NCBI RefSeq assembly: GCF_900129445.1
Contig: NZ_FQVT01000004.1
Span: 62,001 to 126,000 of the forward strand
Length of the DNA stretch: 64,000 nt
From: Salegentibacter echinorum
GTDB lineage: Bacteria > Bacteroidota > Bacteroidia > Flavobacteriales > Flavobacteriaceae
Direction: 5' to 3'
The notes under the pieces are model-generated. The model saw only the letters and a program-made list of their open reading frames with translations. It was not told where the DNA came from and did no database searches. Positions 11,267 to 19,049 of the stretch are shown here, one piece after another. Each line of letters opens with the position of its first letter. The stretch's first letter is position 1. Made by a program: the position numbers and the translations under genes.

Positions 11267-11691
11267 CTTCAATAATTATAGGAATATTGGTAACCCTGGG
11301 AACATTGTTTATCCTACTTTCAGCTATAGGCTTATTGCGTATGCCCGATACTTATTTGAGGATATCGGTGAATACCAAAGCGGCAACCCTTGGGGTTGGG
11401 TTGGTTCTAGTAGGGACGGCAATCTTTTTTAACGATCTTTCCACAACCTCCCGGGCTCTGGTAATTATTCTTTTCGTGTTTTTAACTGCGCCAGTGAGTG
11501 CACATTTAATAGGCAGGGCTTCTTATTTTATGGGAGTGAAATTATGGGATAAATCTGTGATGGATGATCTAAGGGGGAAATATCAAAAACATTCGTACGT
11601 TTTAAAAAGTAAAACCGATGATACGCCACACGATAATATAGATCACACCAAGAATGATATTCATACCCGCATAGATGAAGATGTGAAATAG
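11263..11691 (+). CDS. mrpG: Na+/H+ antiporter subunit G (MrpG/MnhG)
   Basis: A 142-aa subunit with three membrane helices. GLLRMPDTYLRISVNTKAATLGVGL is typical of MrpG, and FLTAPVSAHLIGRASY ends the membrane part. A hydrophilic tail of about 40 residues, rich in Asp and His, follows. Last gene of the operon; it runs convergently into the mgtC-like gene 6 bases away. Confidence 0.93.
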   Translation: MTSIIIGILVTLGTLFILLSAIGLLRMPDTYLRISVNTKAATLGVGLVLVGTAIFFNDLSTTSRALVIILFVFLTAPVSAHLIGRASYFMGVKLWDKSVMDDLRGKYQKHSYVLKSKTDDTPHDNIDHTKNDIHTRIDEDVK

Positions 11692-11697
11692 CTATAA

Positions 11698-12132
11698 TTA
11701 ATCTTCCTGGTGCTTTTTTCCTTTAATCATCTTTTTTTGAATTAAACTGAAGATAATATTTATCAACACGATAGTACCACCCACTATTAATAACTCCCAG
11801 TATAATCCAAGAGCAGCAAGCCCGCCGGCCCCGGCACTGCACCAAATGGTTGCGGCTGTAGTTAATCCTTTTACATTTTTACCGTGTTGTAATATAGTAC
11901 CCGCGCCAATAAAACCAATTCCTGTGACCACCTGGCCTATTACCCGGGTTGAATCTACAAACTCTTCGCCTTCAAACCTAAGAGAAAGCAGTATGAACAC
12001 GCAAGATCCAAGGGCTACTAGAGCATTGGTTTTTAAACCTGCGCTTTTTCCACTAAATTCTCGTTCCATACCTATAAAAAGTCCGGCAATAGCGGCTAAA
12101 CCTATTCTTAGGCTAAATTCTGCGAGTTCCAT
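11698..12132 (-). CDS. MgtC/SapB family membrane protein
   Basis: A 144-aa protein with the MgtC signature: RIGLAAIAGLFIGMEREFSGKSAGLKTNALVALGSCVFILLS near the N-terminus, VVTGIGFIGAGTIL and GLTTAATIWCSAGAGGLAALG. It has four or five membrane segments. Members influence Mg2+ homeostasis or cell-envelope energetics; the exact role here is unknown. It has only the N-terminal membrane domain and lacks the C-terminal ACT-like domain of longer MgtC proteins. Confidence 0.9.
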   Translation of the reverse strand: MELAEFSLRIGLAAIAGLFIGMEREFSGKSAGLKTNALVALGSCVFILLSLRFEGEEFVDSTRVIGQVVTGIGFIGAGTILQHGKNVKGLTTAATIWCSAGAGGLAALGLYWELLIVGGTIVLINIIFSLIQKKMIKGKKHQED

Positions 12133-12287
12133 ATTTCAGTTTTAGAATTACAAAGCTATTTTTTTAAATAAATTTACAAAATATGGATGAATAATTTATC
12201 CATATTTTTAAGTGGGAAATAAACATTGCTTTCGTTTTAAATTAAGACTCAAAAGGTAAAAACTAAAAAGAATTTCTATCTTTAAGA

Positions 12288-12707
12288 ATGAAAAATACTT
12301 TTGTAACCCTGGCCAGGTATCAATATTCCTCTGAAGCACAAATTGTAAAGGGGAAATTACAGTCCGAAGGAATTCCGGTTTTTCTTGTAGATCAGGTTTT
12401 AATAGATACAGACCCTTTAGTAAGTCAGGCGATTGGGGGAATAAAATTAGACGTACGACAGGAAGATGCTGCCAGGGCTAGTGCTATTTTGGAAGACATC
12501 CAAAACTACTCGATTGACGATGCCGGTAATAGCCTTGTTTGTCCCAATTGTAATAGTGATGAGGTTAAAGTTTATACCCACATAAGGGATATGCGATCTT
12601 TCCTGCCGTTTTTATTTTCTTTCTTAACCTTTACGCTTCCTATTCATACCAGCTACGATTACCATTGTGAAAACTGCGGAGAAAATTTTAATTTAGACCG
12701 GGATTAA
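12288..12707 (+). CDS. DUF2007 domain protein with C-terminal zinc ribbon
   Basis: A 139-aa soluble protein. Residues 5-75 match the DUF2007 putative signal-transducing fold (LARYQYSSEAQIVKGKLQSEGIPVFLVD). The C-terminal half has two Cys pairs, CPNC (residues 83-86) and CENC (near residue 130), forming a probable zinc ribbon around a hydrophobic segment FLPFLFSFLTFTLP. A shorter DUF2007 protein without the ribbon is encoded at 16667-16891. No function is established. Confidence 0.75.
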   Translation: MKNTFVTLARYQYSSEAQIVKGKLQSEGIPVFLVDQVLIDTDPLVSQAIGGIKLDVRQEDAARASAILEDIQNYSIDDAGNSLVCPNCNSDEVKVYTHIRDMRSFLPFLFSFLTFTLPIHTSYDYHCENCGENFNLDRD

Positions 12708-12745
12708 AAGCATGGTCTGAAGATATAAAGTGTTGTGAATTGAAT

Positions 12746-13240
12746 CTATTCATTCAGCATAATTAAGATTTTTTCCTTCAAACCTTTATCGATCCATATT
12801 CCTTTATTTTGCATTTCTTCCAAAAGTGGTAAAACATTATTTATTAATTTCATCTTTTTTGCTTTGATTAAAACACCAATAGTTCCGGTAACTATTAAAC
12901 CTGCGTTTTTTGCGAATTTTCTGCCTAGAATTTCATCAATTATCACTAAATCAGCTCTAATTTCCCTGGCAAGAATAATAACTTCAGCTTCCCCAGAATC
13001 TAAATAGTTTAAGTTAGTAACTGCATTTTTGTTTTTTATTTCCATAACCTTAATCCAGTCGAGTTTAGAAATATCAGTATAATAGTCTTTATTTTTACCT
13101 CTTTCTATTTCTTTAAAAACTGCTTCGGGAATAATAATAGATTGGTAAGCTTTATGCAAAATTTCCAATTCATTAATTTTTAATAATGAAATGATCGGGG
13201 TAGTATCAGATATTATATCAGGCATTGGAAATTTCGTCAT
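12746..13240 (-). CDS. DUF3368 PIN-like protein, probable toxin
   Basis: A 164-aa PIN-fold nuclease-like protein. DIISDTTPIISLLKI near the N-terminus carries the first acidic residue, LDSGEAEVIILAREI the second region, and LVIIDEILGRKFAKNAGLIVTGTIGVL the DUF3368 signature with further acidic residues. It overlaps the upstream UPF0175 gene by 23 bases, the usual arrangement of this toxin-antitoxin-like module. A second in-frame Met at 13225 (MPDIISD) is an alternative start. Confidence 0.82.
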   Translation of the reverse strand: MTKFPMPDIISDTTPIISLLKINELEILHKAYQSIIIPEAVFKEIERGKNKDYYTDISKLDWIKVMEIKNKNAVTNLNYLDSGEAEVIILAREIRADLVIIDEILGRKFAKNAGLIVTGTIGVLIKAKKMKLINNVLPLLEEMQNKGIWIDKGLKEKILIMLNE

Positions 13241-13475
13241 TTAGTTCCTTTTCATTCTGAAAATTAAAAATAGAAACTTGATATTTACCAATTAACTCTA
13301 GAAATTCAATGCGATTAATTCCTAAAACTTTTGAAGCCTTTCCAGATGAAACCTTCCCTAATTCATAGAGTTTTACCAAGGATACAATTTTCATCTCATT
13401 CTCAAATTCCTTTTTTGCTAGTTTTAAGGAAGAAGCCAGTGACCTGGGATAAGTGATGGATATGTTTTTTTCCAT
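13218..13475 (-). CDS. UPF0175 family protein, probable antitoxin
   Basis: An 85-aa protein. SLKLAKKEFENEMKIVSLVKLYELGKVSSGKASKVLGINRIEFLELIGKY reads as the UPF0175 domain, with an HTH-like element (KASKVLGINRIEFLELI). Proteins of this family commonly precede DUF3368 PIN-like genes, as here, and probably act as DNA-binding antitoxins; that role is inferred from context. Confidence 0.8.
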   Translation of the reverse strand: MEKNISITYPRSLASSLKLAKKEFENEMKIVSLVKLYELGKVSSGKASKVLGINRIEFLELIGKYQVSIFNFQNEKELNDEISNA

Positions 13476-13980
13476 AATACTTTTTAATAAAATTACAATT
13501 TTTAAAATATAAAGTTACTTATATCCGGTAAAAACAAGATTAATTAACAAAATTTCTCTTATAGGAATCTCTCAAGGGGATTTCATAATATTCCTCTTGC
13601 TATTTGATATCTTCAAAAAAAGTTAGTTGAGAAATATTATTTCTGAAAAACAGAAGTTTTCAGTTAATTACAGCTTAGTCTTTTTTCTTACAGCAAAGCG
13701 TCCCTATAATATCGGATTGGCTCTATAAGCGGACGATAGTGATTCTTTATTAATGGTTAGCTGTTGTAAAGCAATGTCAAAACTACAAGAGATCGTGAAC
13801 TTTTCGCGGTAAAACTTCCCTTTACCGTCTAGTTTTCATTAATTTTGAAGATAAAGATTTGTTGGTAATAACTTTCAGTATAACCGAAATAATTAAAGAG
13901 TTTCTTAATAGCAGGATAGTTCCGGGAAGTCTTTAAAATGTTGAAATGTTTTTACCGTTTTTATTTAAATTCCTATAATT
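13476..13980. other. Intergenic stretch without recognised gene
   Basis: About 500 bases between the divergent UPF0175 and cupin-like genes. I found no ORF with family similarity, no tRNA and no clear terminator. Only the probable promoter of the cupin-like pair at its right end is recognisable. Confidence 0.6.
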
Positions 13981-13983
13981 TTG
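13976..13983 (+). promoter_or_regulatory. -7-like box overlapping the start of the first cupin-like gene
   Basis: The bases TAATTTTG match TAnnTTTG but include the TTG that is the only ordinary start codon for the following gene. If this is the functional promoter, the transcript would begin inside the annotated start region and translation would need an unusual start or a different promoter. Confidence 0.3.
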
Positions 13984-14847
13984 AAATTAGTATTAGAGGA
14001 TATTCCACGAGTAAAGAGCCTTTCAAAGGAAGCGTTCCAGGAAGACTATTTTATCCCCGAAAAACCAGTGGTTTTTGAAAATCTTTCCAAAGATTGGCCT
14101 GCGGTTCAAAAATGGGATTTTGATTACTTTGGAGAAAAAGCGGGTGAGGTGGTAGTCCCACTCTACGACGGAAAACCTGCCAAAGCAAACGAAAACTCCC
14201 ATGGTCCTGTGATGAAGGTGCCTATGAAAGAGTATATTGATATGCTAGAAAAAGGCCCTACAGATTTAAGAATGTTCTTCTTTAACTTGCTTCAAAACTG
14301 CCCCGAATTAATTAACGATTTTGAATATCCAGATTTGGGCGTGAAATTCTTTAAAAAACTTCCGGTTTTATTTGTTGGCGGTGAGGGCAGTAGTGTGGTG
14401 ATGCATTATGATATGGACCTGGCCAACAACTTTCACTTTAATTTTGTTGGCAAAAAGCGGGTGATTTTATATCCACCTTCCCAAACAAAATATTTATATC
14501 ACGTTCCTCATTCTATTGTGAGTATGGAAGTTATAAATATGGATAATCCTAATTTCGAAAAATATCCGGCACTGGCAAAAGCCCGGGGGTTTGAAACCTA
14601 TCTGGGACACGGAGAAGCACTCTACATCCCCAGTAAATGGTGGCATTACATAAAATATGAGTCAGCCAGCCTGTCCATGACTTTAAGATCGTTACCAAAA
14701 AAGCCGGGAAGGATAGTCGAGGTGCTCAAAAACCTTTTGCTTACACGTAACTATGACAATTTAATGCGAAAAATAAAGGGACAGGACTGGATAGATTATA
14801 AAAACGAAAAAGCGGTGAGAGACACACATAAAAATGCGGGAATTTAA
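13981..14847 (+). CDS. Cupin-like (JmjC-type) 2-oxoglutarate/Fe(II) oxygenase, copy 1
   Basis: A 288-aa cupin_8/FIH-like protein. The iron ligands of the facial triad are visible: HYD in VVMHYDMDLANNFHFNF (His and Asp) and the distal His in GHGEALYIPSKWWHYIKY. YPPSQTKYLY is a typical stretch between them. Such proteins hydroxylate proteins or small molecules; the substrate is unknown. The start is TTG, because a stop lies at 13966-13968 and no ATG occurs before about residue 72. A paralogue follows after 2 bases, so the two form a duplicated pair that probably shares one transcript. Confidence 0.8.
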   Translation: MKLVLEDIPRVKSLSKEAFQEDYFIPEKPVVFENLSKDWPAVQKWDFDYFGEKAGEVVVPLYDGKPAKANENSHGPVMKVPMKEYIDMLEKGPTDLRMFFFNLLQNCPELINDFEYPDLGVKFFKKLPVLFVGGEGSSVVMHYDMDLANNFHFNFVGKKRVILYPPSQTKYLYHVPHSIVSMEVINMDNPNFEKYPALAKARGFETYLGHGEALYIPSKWWHYIKYESASLSMTLRSLPKKPGRIVEVLKNLLLTRNYDNLMRKIKGQDWIDYKNEKAVRDTHKNAGI

Positions 14848-14849
14848 TC

Positions 14850-15734
14850 ATGAAAACGAAGAATAAATTACAATTGGCGCCAATTCCAAGGTTGGAGAAT
14901 ATCTCGAAAGAAGATTTTAAGGAGAATTATGTGAAGCCACAAAAGCCGGTTGTGATAAAGCATTTGGTAGATGATTGGCCGGCTACGCAAAAGTGGGATT
15001 TGGATTATATAAAAAAACTTGCTGGAGATAAAGTGGTGCCTCTTTATGACGACAGGCCTATTACTTCAAAGCAAAAGTTTAACGAACCACACACTAAAAT
15101 GAAGATGGCCCAGTACATAGATTTGCTGGAAGCTGGTCCTACCAATTATCGTATATTCCTCTATCATTTACTAAAAGAAGTTCCAGAATTACAGAAGGAT
15201 TTTGACTTTCCAGATCTCGGGATCCGGTTTTTAAAACAACTACCAACCTTATTCTTTGGAGGTGAAAATGCGAAAGTCTTTATGCATTACGATATCGATT
15301 ATGCCAATATTATGCACTTTCATTTCCACGGAAAAAAGCAATGTATTATTTATCCGCCTTCAGAAAGTAAATACTTATACAAAGTGCCGCACGCGTTAAT
15401 TTCCCGCGAAGACATCGATTTTAATAACCCCGATTTTGAAAAATTTCCGGCACTAAAAAATGCAAAAGGTTTTATAACCGAGCTTAATCACGGAGAAGCG
15501 CTGTATATGCCAGAAGGTTATTGGCACCAAATGACCTACCTAACGCCGGGGTTTTCAATGAGCCTTAGGGCAACGCCGCGTAATCTCACCAATTTTTCCA
15601 AAGCAGTTTATAACCTGGTGGTGATGCGCAATTTCGATAATTTTATGCGTAAATGGAAAGGACAAAAGTGGATAGATTATAAAAATGAGCGGGCTGTAAA
15701 AGCCACACATAAAAAGAATAATATTCAGGTTTAA
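14850..15734 (+). CDS. Cupin-like (JmjC-type) 2-oxoglutarate/Fe(II) oxygenase, copy 2
   Basis: A 294-aa paralogue of the preceding gene, collinear along its whole length. Shared stretches include the N-terminal KPVV..L..DWPA.QKWD and the C-terminal RNFDNFMRKWKGQKWIDYKNERAVKATHK pattern. Fe(II) ligands: HYD in FMHYDIDYANIMHFHFHGKK and His in LNHGEALYMPEGYWHQMTY. It begins at ATG 2 bases after copy 1. The two copies differ in the loop before the HYD motif, so they may act on related but distinct substrates; this is inference. Confidence 0.85.
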   Translation: MKTKNKLQLAPIPRLENISKEDFKENYVKPQKPVVIKHLVDDWPATQKWDLDYIKKLAGDKVVPLYDDRPITSKQKFNEPHTKMKMAQYIDLLEAGPTNYRIFLYHLLKEVPELQKDFDFPDLGIRFLKQLPTLFFGGENAKVFMHYDIDYANIMHFHFHGKKQCIIYPPSESKYLYKVPHALISREDIDFNNPDFEKFPALKNAKGFITELNHGEALYMPEGYWHQMTYLTPGFSMSLRATPRNLTNFSKAVYNLVVMRNFDNFMRKWKGQKWIDYKNERAVKATHKKNNIQV

Positions 15735-15842
15735 CTTAGAGATAAAGCCCTTTTGGCGTTAGGATTTATAGTTTTAAAATATAGAACATTAAACTAAAAA
15801 CTTTCTTTGTATCCCAATGGGCGAGGATGGAAGTTGGAAGCG

Positions 15843-15877
15843 TAAAAAAGTTGCCACTAATACACGAATTTTTTTAT
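15843..15877. repeat. Interspersed repeat, GCCACnAATnCACGAATTTTT family, copy 1
   Basis: AAAAAAGTTGCCACTAATAC followed by ACGAATTTTTTTATT closely matches the sequence at 61143-61176 in the same orientation. Both are intergenic. The 15735-15996 gap holds nothing else that I can identify. Confidence 0.55.
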
Positions 15878-15996
15878 TATTAGTAAATGCCAGACTTGTT
15901 TAATGCCATGAGAGGAAAGCTCAAAGATGTACCAAGTTGCTTTGGTATTTTTTAGTGTCGTGGAGTCTTCGTAACAATGAATATGGTTCTATAAAG

Positions 15997-16476
15997 CTAT
16001 GATTTTAAAACCTCATTTACAACATCATAAACCAATGCGCTTTCATAACCCCGGCGCAGCAGGAATTCTATTAATTTGCGCTTTTTCTTGTAGGGGTTCG
16101 GTTCTTTAAGCTGTTCCAATTTCTTTTCGGCAATATCATAAAGCGTTGCAATATATTTTTGCTTATCAATTTCAGTAAGACCTAACTTAATAATAGGCGC
16201 GGAAACCTCCTTAGATTTAAGCTCTTGTGTAATCTTTATTTTTCCCCATTTTTTTATCCTGAACTTTCCTCGCACAAAGCTTCGGGCAAAACGCTCTTCA
16301 TTTAAAAAATCTTCCTGCATGAGCTGAATGATAATTTGCTCCTTAGCTGCGGGAATCATACGCAGTTCGGTTAGCTTTTCTTCAACTTCTTTGTGGCATC
16401 TATCCCTGTAAGCGCAATATTGCATTAATTTTACAGTAGCTTCTTTTACACTATAAGATTTTTGGTTTTCCTTCAA
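15997..16476 (-). CDS. recX: Regulatory protein RecX
   Basis: A 159-aa RecX: three-helix repeats with YCAYRDRCHKEVEEKL, LMQEDFLNEERFARSFVRGKFRIKKWGKIKITQELKSK and a C-terminal LIEFLLRRGYESALVYDVVNEVL. RecX binds RecA filaments and limits homologous recombination. It stands alone here, not beside recA, as is usual in Bacteroidota. Confidence 0.93.
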   Translation of the reverse strand: MKENQKSYSVKEATVKLMQYCAYRDRCHKEVEEKLTELRMIPAAKEQIIIQLMQEDFLNEERFARSFVRGKFRIKKWGKIKITQELKSKEVSAPIIKLGLTEIDKQKYIATLYDIAEKKLEQLKEPNPYKKKRKLIEFLLRRGYESALVYDVVNEVLKS

Positions 16477-16666
16477 AGCTAAATTTGATTATAACACAAG
16501 TTTGCCAACGTGTCGTCTAAAAATAGTGAAAACTTGCGGGCTTGATTGCACGCAGAACCATAATACCCTGTAAGCAGCGAACACAAACTTTCTATGGGAA
16601 ACTGATTTAGCGTGTTTATTTCATCGATAGCTCTCTCAGTGTTTTTTTACCTTTCCTAATCTGCTA

Positions 16667-16891
16667 TTATCCCAGGTTTTTTAATAAAGTGTTAGCCTTG
16701 TTCACATCAGATTCCCTTACTTTTAGACGTATTGTGCTTGGAGTTCCTCCAATGAACCCGCCAATATTCCCCGACTGGAAATCATTCTGAATAATGGATG
16801 GAATTTCTTCTCCCTCCAAAAGGTCTTTTATTCGGAGTACCTCGATTTCGGTTCCAGAATAAAAGTTGATGTAATTGTTTGATCCGCTCAT
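16667..16891 (-). CDS. DUF2007 domain protein
   Basis: A 74-aa single-domain DUF2007 protein (YINFYSGTEIEVLRIKDLLEGEEIPSIIQND, then RLKVRESDVNKANTLLKNLG). It is related to the N-terminal half of the 12288-12707 gene. It is co-oriented with and downstream of metK (54 bases), so it may be co-transcribed. Function unknown. Confidence 0.8.
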   Translation of the reverse strand: MSGSNNYINFYSGTEIEVLRIKDLLEGEEIPSIIQNDFQSGNIGGFIGGTPSTIRLKVRESDVNKANTLLKNLG

Positions 16892-16944
16892 TTCATTAAG
16901 GGTTTAACAGGAATATTTGTGTCAACGTAAAGTGTCTTTAAATT

Positions 16945-18201
16945 TTACAACTCAAAAACCTCTTTTATTTTATCTACGTAATCCAGTTTTTCCCAGGTAA
17001 ATAATTCCACTTCCTTTTTAACTTCCCCAGAGTAAGGGCTTTTAAAAATCTTTGTAACAGTTCTCGGGTCTTTACCCATATGGCCATATGCCGCTGTCTC
17101 ACGGTAGATAGGATTCCTAAGTTTTAAGCGTTCCTCAATCGCAGCGGGGCGCATATCAAAGATTTCGGTAACCTTTTTGGCGATCTCTCCGTCTTTCAGT
17201 TTTACGTTAGAAGTGCCGTTGGTTTCCACTGAAATTGAAGTGGGTTCTACCACGCCAATCGCATAAGAAACCTGCACCAGTACCTCATCGGCAAGTCCTG
17301 CAGCTACAAGGTTTTTTGCAATATGCCTGGAGGCATAAGCGGCAGATCTATCTACTTTACTTGGGTCTTTTCCAGAGAAAGCTCCTCCGCCGTGGGCGCC
17401 TTTTCCGCCGTAGGTATCAACAATAATTTTTCTTCCCGTAAGCCCCGCGTCCCCATGGGGGCCGCCAATTACAAATTTTCCGGTTGGGTTGATATGAAAA
17501 GTGATATCGTCATTAAATAATTTCTGAACGTATTCCGGGAATTGATCTTTAACCCGAGGAATAAGAATCTCTTCAACGTCTTTTCTAATTTGTTTCAGCA
17601 TAACCTCATCATCCTCATCAAATTCGTCATGCTGGGTAGAGACAACAATGGCTACGATCTTTTGCGGTACATTTTCATCGCTGTATTCAATGGTTACCTG
17701 GCTTTTAGAGTCTGGTCTTAGATAAGGGATTTCTTTACCTTCCCGTCTCAATTTGGCCAATTCTATTAAAATCTTGTGAGAAATATCTAAAGCCAGGGGC
17801 ATATAGTTTTCGGTCTCATTAGTGGCGTAGCCAAACATCATGCCCTGGTCGCCGGCTCCCTGTTCCTGTTTCTCCTTTTTATCTACTCCCTGGTAAATAT
17901 CATCAGATTGTTCGTGGATTAAAGAGATCACGCCACAGGAATCCCCACTAAATTTATAAGCTCCTTTAGTGTAGCCTATGTCATTTATTACCTCGCGGGC
18001 AATGTGTTGTACATCTATATAGGTGTCACTACGCACCTCCCCGGCAAGTACTACCTGGCCGGTAGTTACAAGGGTTTCACAGGCAACTTTAGAGTTAGTG
18101 TCAAACGCAAGAAAATTATCGAGTAGTGTATCGCTTATTTGATCGGCGATTTTATCTGGGTGTCCTTCAGAAACACTTTCTGAAGTAAATAAGTAAGCCA
18201 T
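16945..18201 (-). CDS. metK: S-adenosylmethionine synthetase
   Basis: Makes S-adenosylmethionine from methionine and ATP. The 418-aa protein contains GHPDKIADQISD (from residue 13), the GDQGMMFGYA nucleotide-binding signature, and the phosphate loop GGGAFSGKDPSKVDRSAAY. It is divergent from the metY attenuator region 475 bases away, so methionine synthesis and its conversion to SAM face each other across one intergenic region. I see no SAM riboswitch or leader peptide on the metK side. Confidence 0.97.
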   Translation of the reverse strand: MAYLFTSESVSEGHPDKIADQISDTLLDNFLAFDTNSKVACETLVTTGQVVLAGEVRSDTYIDVQHIAREVINDIGYTKGAYKFSGDSCGVISLIHEQSDDIYQGVDKKEKQEQGAGDQGMMFGYATNETENYMPLALDISHKILIELAKLRREGKEIPYLRPDSKSQVTIEYSDENVPQKIVAIVVSTQHDEFDEDDEVMLKQIRKDVEEILIPRVKDQFPEYVQKLFNDDITFHINPTGKFVIGGPHGDAGLTGRKIIVDTYGGKGAHGGGAFSGKDPSKVDRSAAYASRHIAKNLVAAGLADEVLVQVSYAIGVVEPTSISVETNGTSNVKLKDGEIAKKVTEIFDMRPAAIEERLKLRNPIYRETAAYGHMGKDPRTVTKIFKSPYSGEVKKEVELFTWEKLDYVDKIKEVFEL

Positions 18202-18624
18202 ATTTTAAATTATAATTGATTTAAAAATACGGGCTGAATTTGACGGGAAAAGCAAAGCTGAAGTTATTACTGCTTTAGCATTTTTAATACGCATTTATGC
18301 ATATTTCAGGGTTGCAATCAGTCAAATCCTTCCCTTAAATAATTCATTTGCAAATGTATGAAAATAAGCAGAACCCAAACTTGCTTTAACGTTATTTTTT
18401 ATTTTGATAAGGTTGGCTAGCTTCTCTAGAGAGATAGTTGGGATTAGATTCAAAATGCGACCAGGTTTTTTATAGCTGTTGGACAAAAATTAAAGCCTGT
18501 TGTTAGTAAGCTGAAGAATATGAAGCTGCAAAGAATACATAATTCTCATTAAGAAGGCTGTTTGAGTATTAAAATGCAAATAAAATGATTTCAAATAAAA
18601 TTATTCGTAAAAATGCACTTCCGG
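18202..18624. other. Intergenic region between metK and the metY attenuators
   Basis: About 420 bases without a recognisable gene. It must hold the metK promoter (minus strand), but I could not point to a clear TAnnTTTG box for it. Confidence 0.5.
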
Positions 18625-18657
18625 TTTGGATATTAAAAAAATCTACCCTTATCTTTG
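18625..18657 (+). promoter_or_regulatory. Promoter of the metY attenuator-controlled operon
   Basis: TTTG at 18625-18628 and TATCTTTG at 18650-18657 form a Bacteroidota -33/-7 pair with a 21-base spacer. The start ATG of the first leader peptide follows 18 bases after the -7 box. I see no further consensus promoter before metY, so both attenuators probably lie on one transcript. Confidence 0.72.
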
Positions 18658-18675
18658 TGTCAAACAAAACGAAAA

Positions 18676-18747
18676 ATGTACCAGGTAATTAACAATATGA
18701 TGCGAATGATGATGTGGATGACTTCCGCAGCGCGCTCTATTGCTTAA
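18676..18747 (+). CDS. Met-rich leader peptide 1 (attenuator of the metY operon)
   Basis: A 23-codon ORF with ATG start and TAA stop. Met occurs at residues 1, 8, 9, 11, 12, 13 and 15, that is six internal Met codons within eight positions, with a Trp at 14. It starts 18 bases after a good -7 box and ends 26 bases before an intrinsic terminator. Bases 18727-18732 (GCAGCG, in the codons right after the Met cluster) are complementary to 18776-18781, the 5' arm of that terminator. A ribosome stalled on the Met codons would leave this segment free to block the terminator. This fits ribosome-mediated attenuation sensing charged tRNA-Met; the peptide itself probably has no other function. Confidence 0.85.
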   Translation: MYQVINNMMRMMMWMTSAARSIA

Positions 18748-18773
18748 TCCTGAAACGATATAAATTGCAAAAA

Positions 18774-18800
18774 GCCGCTGCCTACCGCAGCGGTTTTTTT
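18774..18800 (+). terminator. Attenuator terminator 1, upstream of metY
   Basis: CCGCTGC (18775-18781) and GCAGCGG (18787-18793) form a perfect 7-bp stem with a 5-base loop, followed by seven T. Its 5' arm can instead pair with GCAGCG at 18727-18732 within leader peptide 1, giving a 6-bp antiterminator. Confidence 0.88.
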
Positions 18801-18893
18801 ATGAGTAAAAGTTAAAAGTAGATTTTTATAGAGAAAATCTAAAGTGAAATAAAATCGAGTAAGATTTAAAAATTAAAAATTAAAAATTAAAAA

Positions 18894-18986
18894 ATGAAAA
18901 ATATAATGGCAATGCAAAATATGATGATGCGCAACACTATGATGATGTGTATGCAAATGACGCGCTATTGCCAAAACAGGATCTAA
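18894..18986 (+). CDS. Met-rich leader peptide 2 (second attenuator of the metY operon)
   Basis: A 30-codon ORF, ATG to TAA, with Met at residues 1, 5, 7, 10, 11, 12, 16, 17, 18, 20 and 22 (11 of 30) and Cys at 19 and 26. It follows attenuator terminator 1 by about 94 bases, including a TTAAAAA-type tandem repeat, and precedes a second intrinsic terminator. Bases 18964-18974, immediately downstream of the last Met codon, can form an 11-bp helix (one G-U) with 19020-19030, the loop and top of terminator 2. The complementarity is long and well placed, which strongly supports an attenuator rather than a chance ORF. Confidence 0.86.
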   Translation: MKNIMAMQNMMMRNTMMMCMQMTRYCQNRI

Positions 18987-19011
18987 CTTACTTTGTTTAG
19001 AGTTTGATTTT

Positions 19012-19049
19012 AAGTCCCCTTGGTAATAGCTACTTAAGGGGACTTTTTT
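19012..19049 (+). terminator. Attenuator terminator 2, upstream of metY
   Basis: AAGTCCCCTT (19012-19021) and AAGGGGACTT (19036-19045) form a perfect 10-bp stem followed by a T run. The loop (GGTAATAGCTACTT) is complementary to the end of leader ORF 2. The 19050-19143 leader to metY contains a small GCTTCT/AGAAGC hairpin and no further leader ORF. Confidence 0.88.

Noticed and set aside
11846-12145. Plus-strand ORF of 99 aa opposite the MgtC gene
   Set aside because: Lies wholly antisense to a well-supported membrane protein and has low-complexity Pro/Thr/Ser composition typical of shadow frames.
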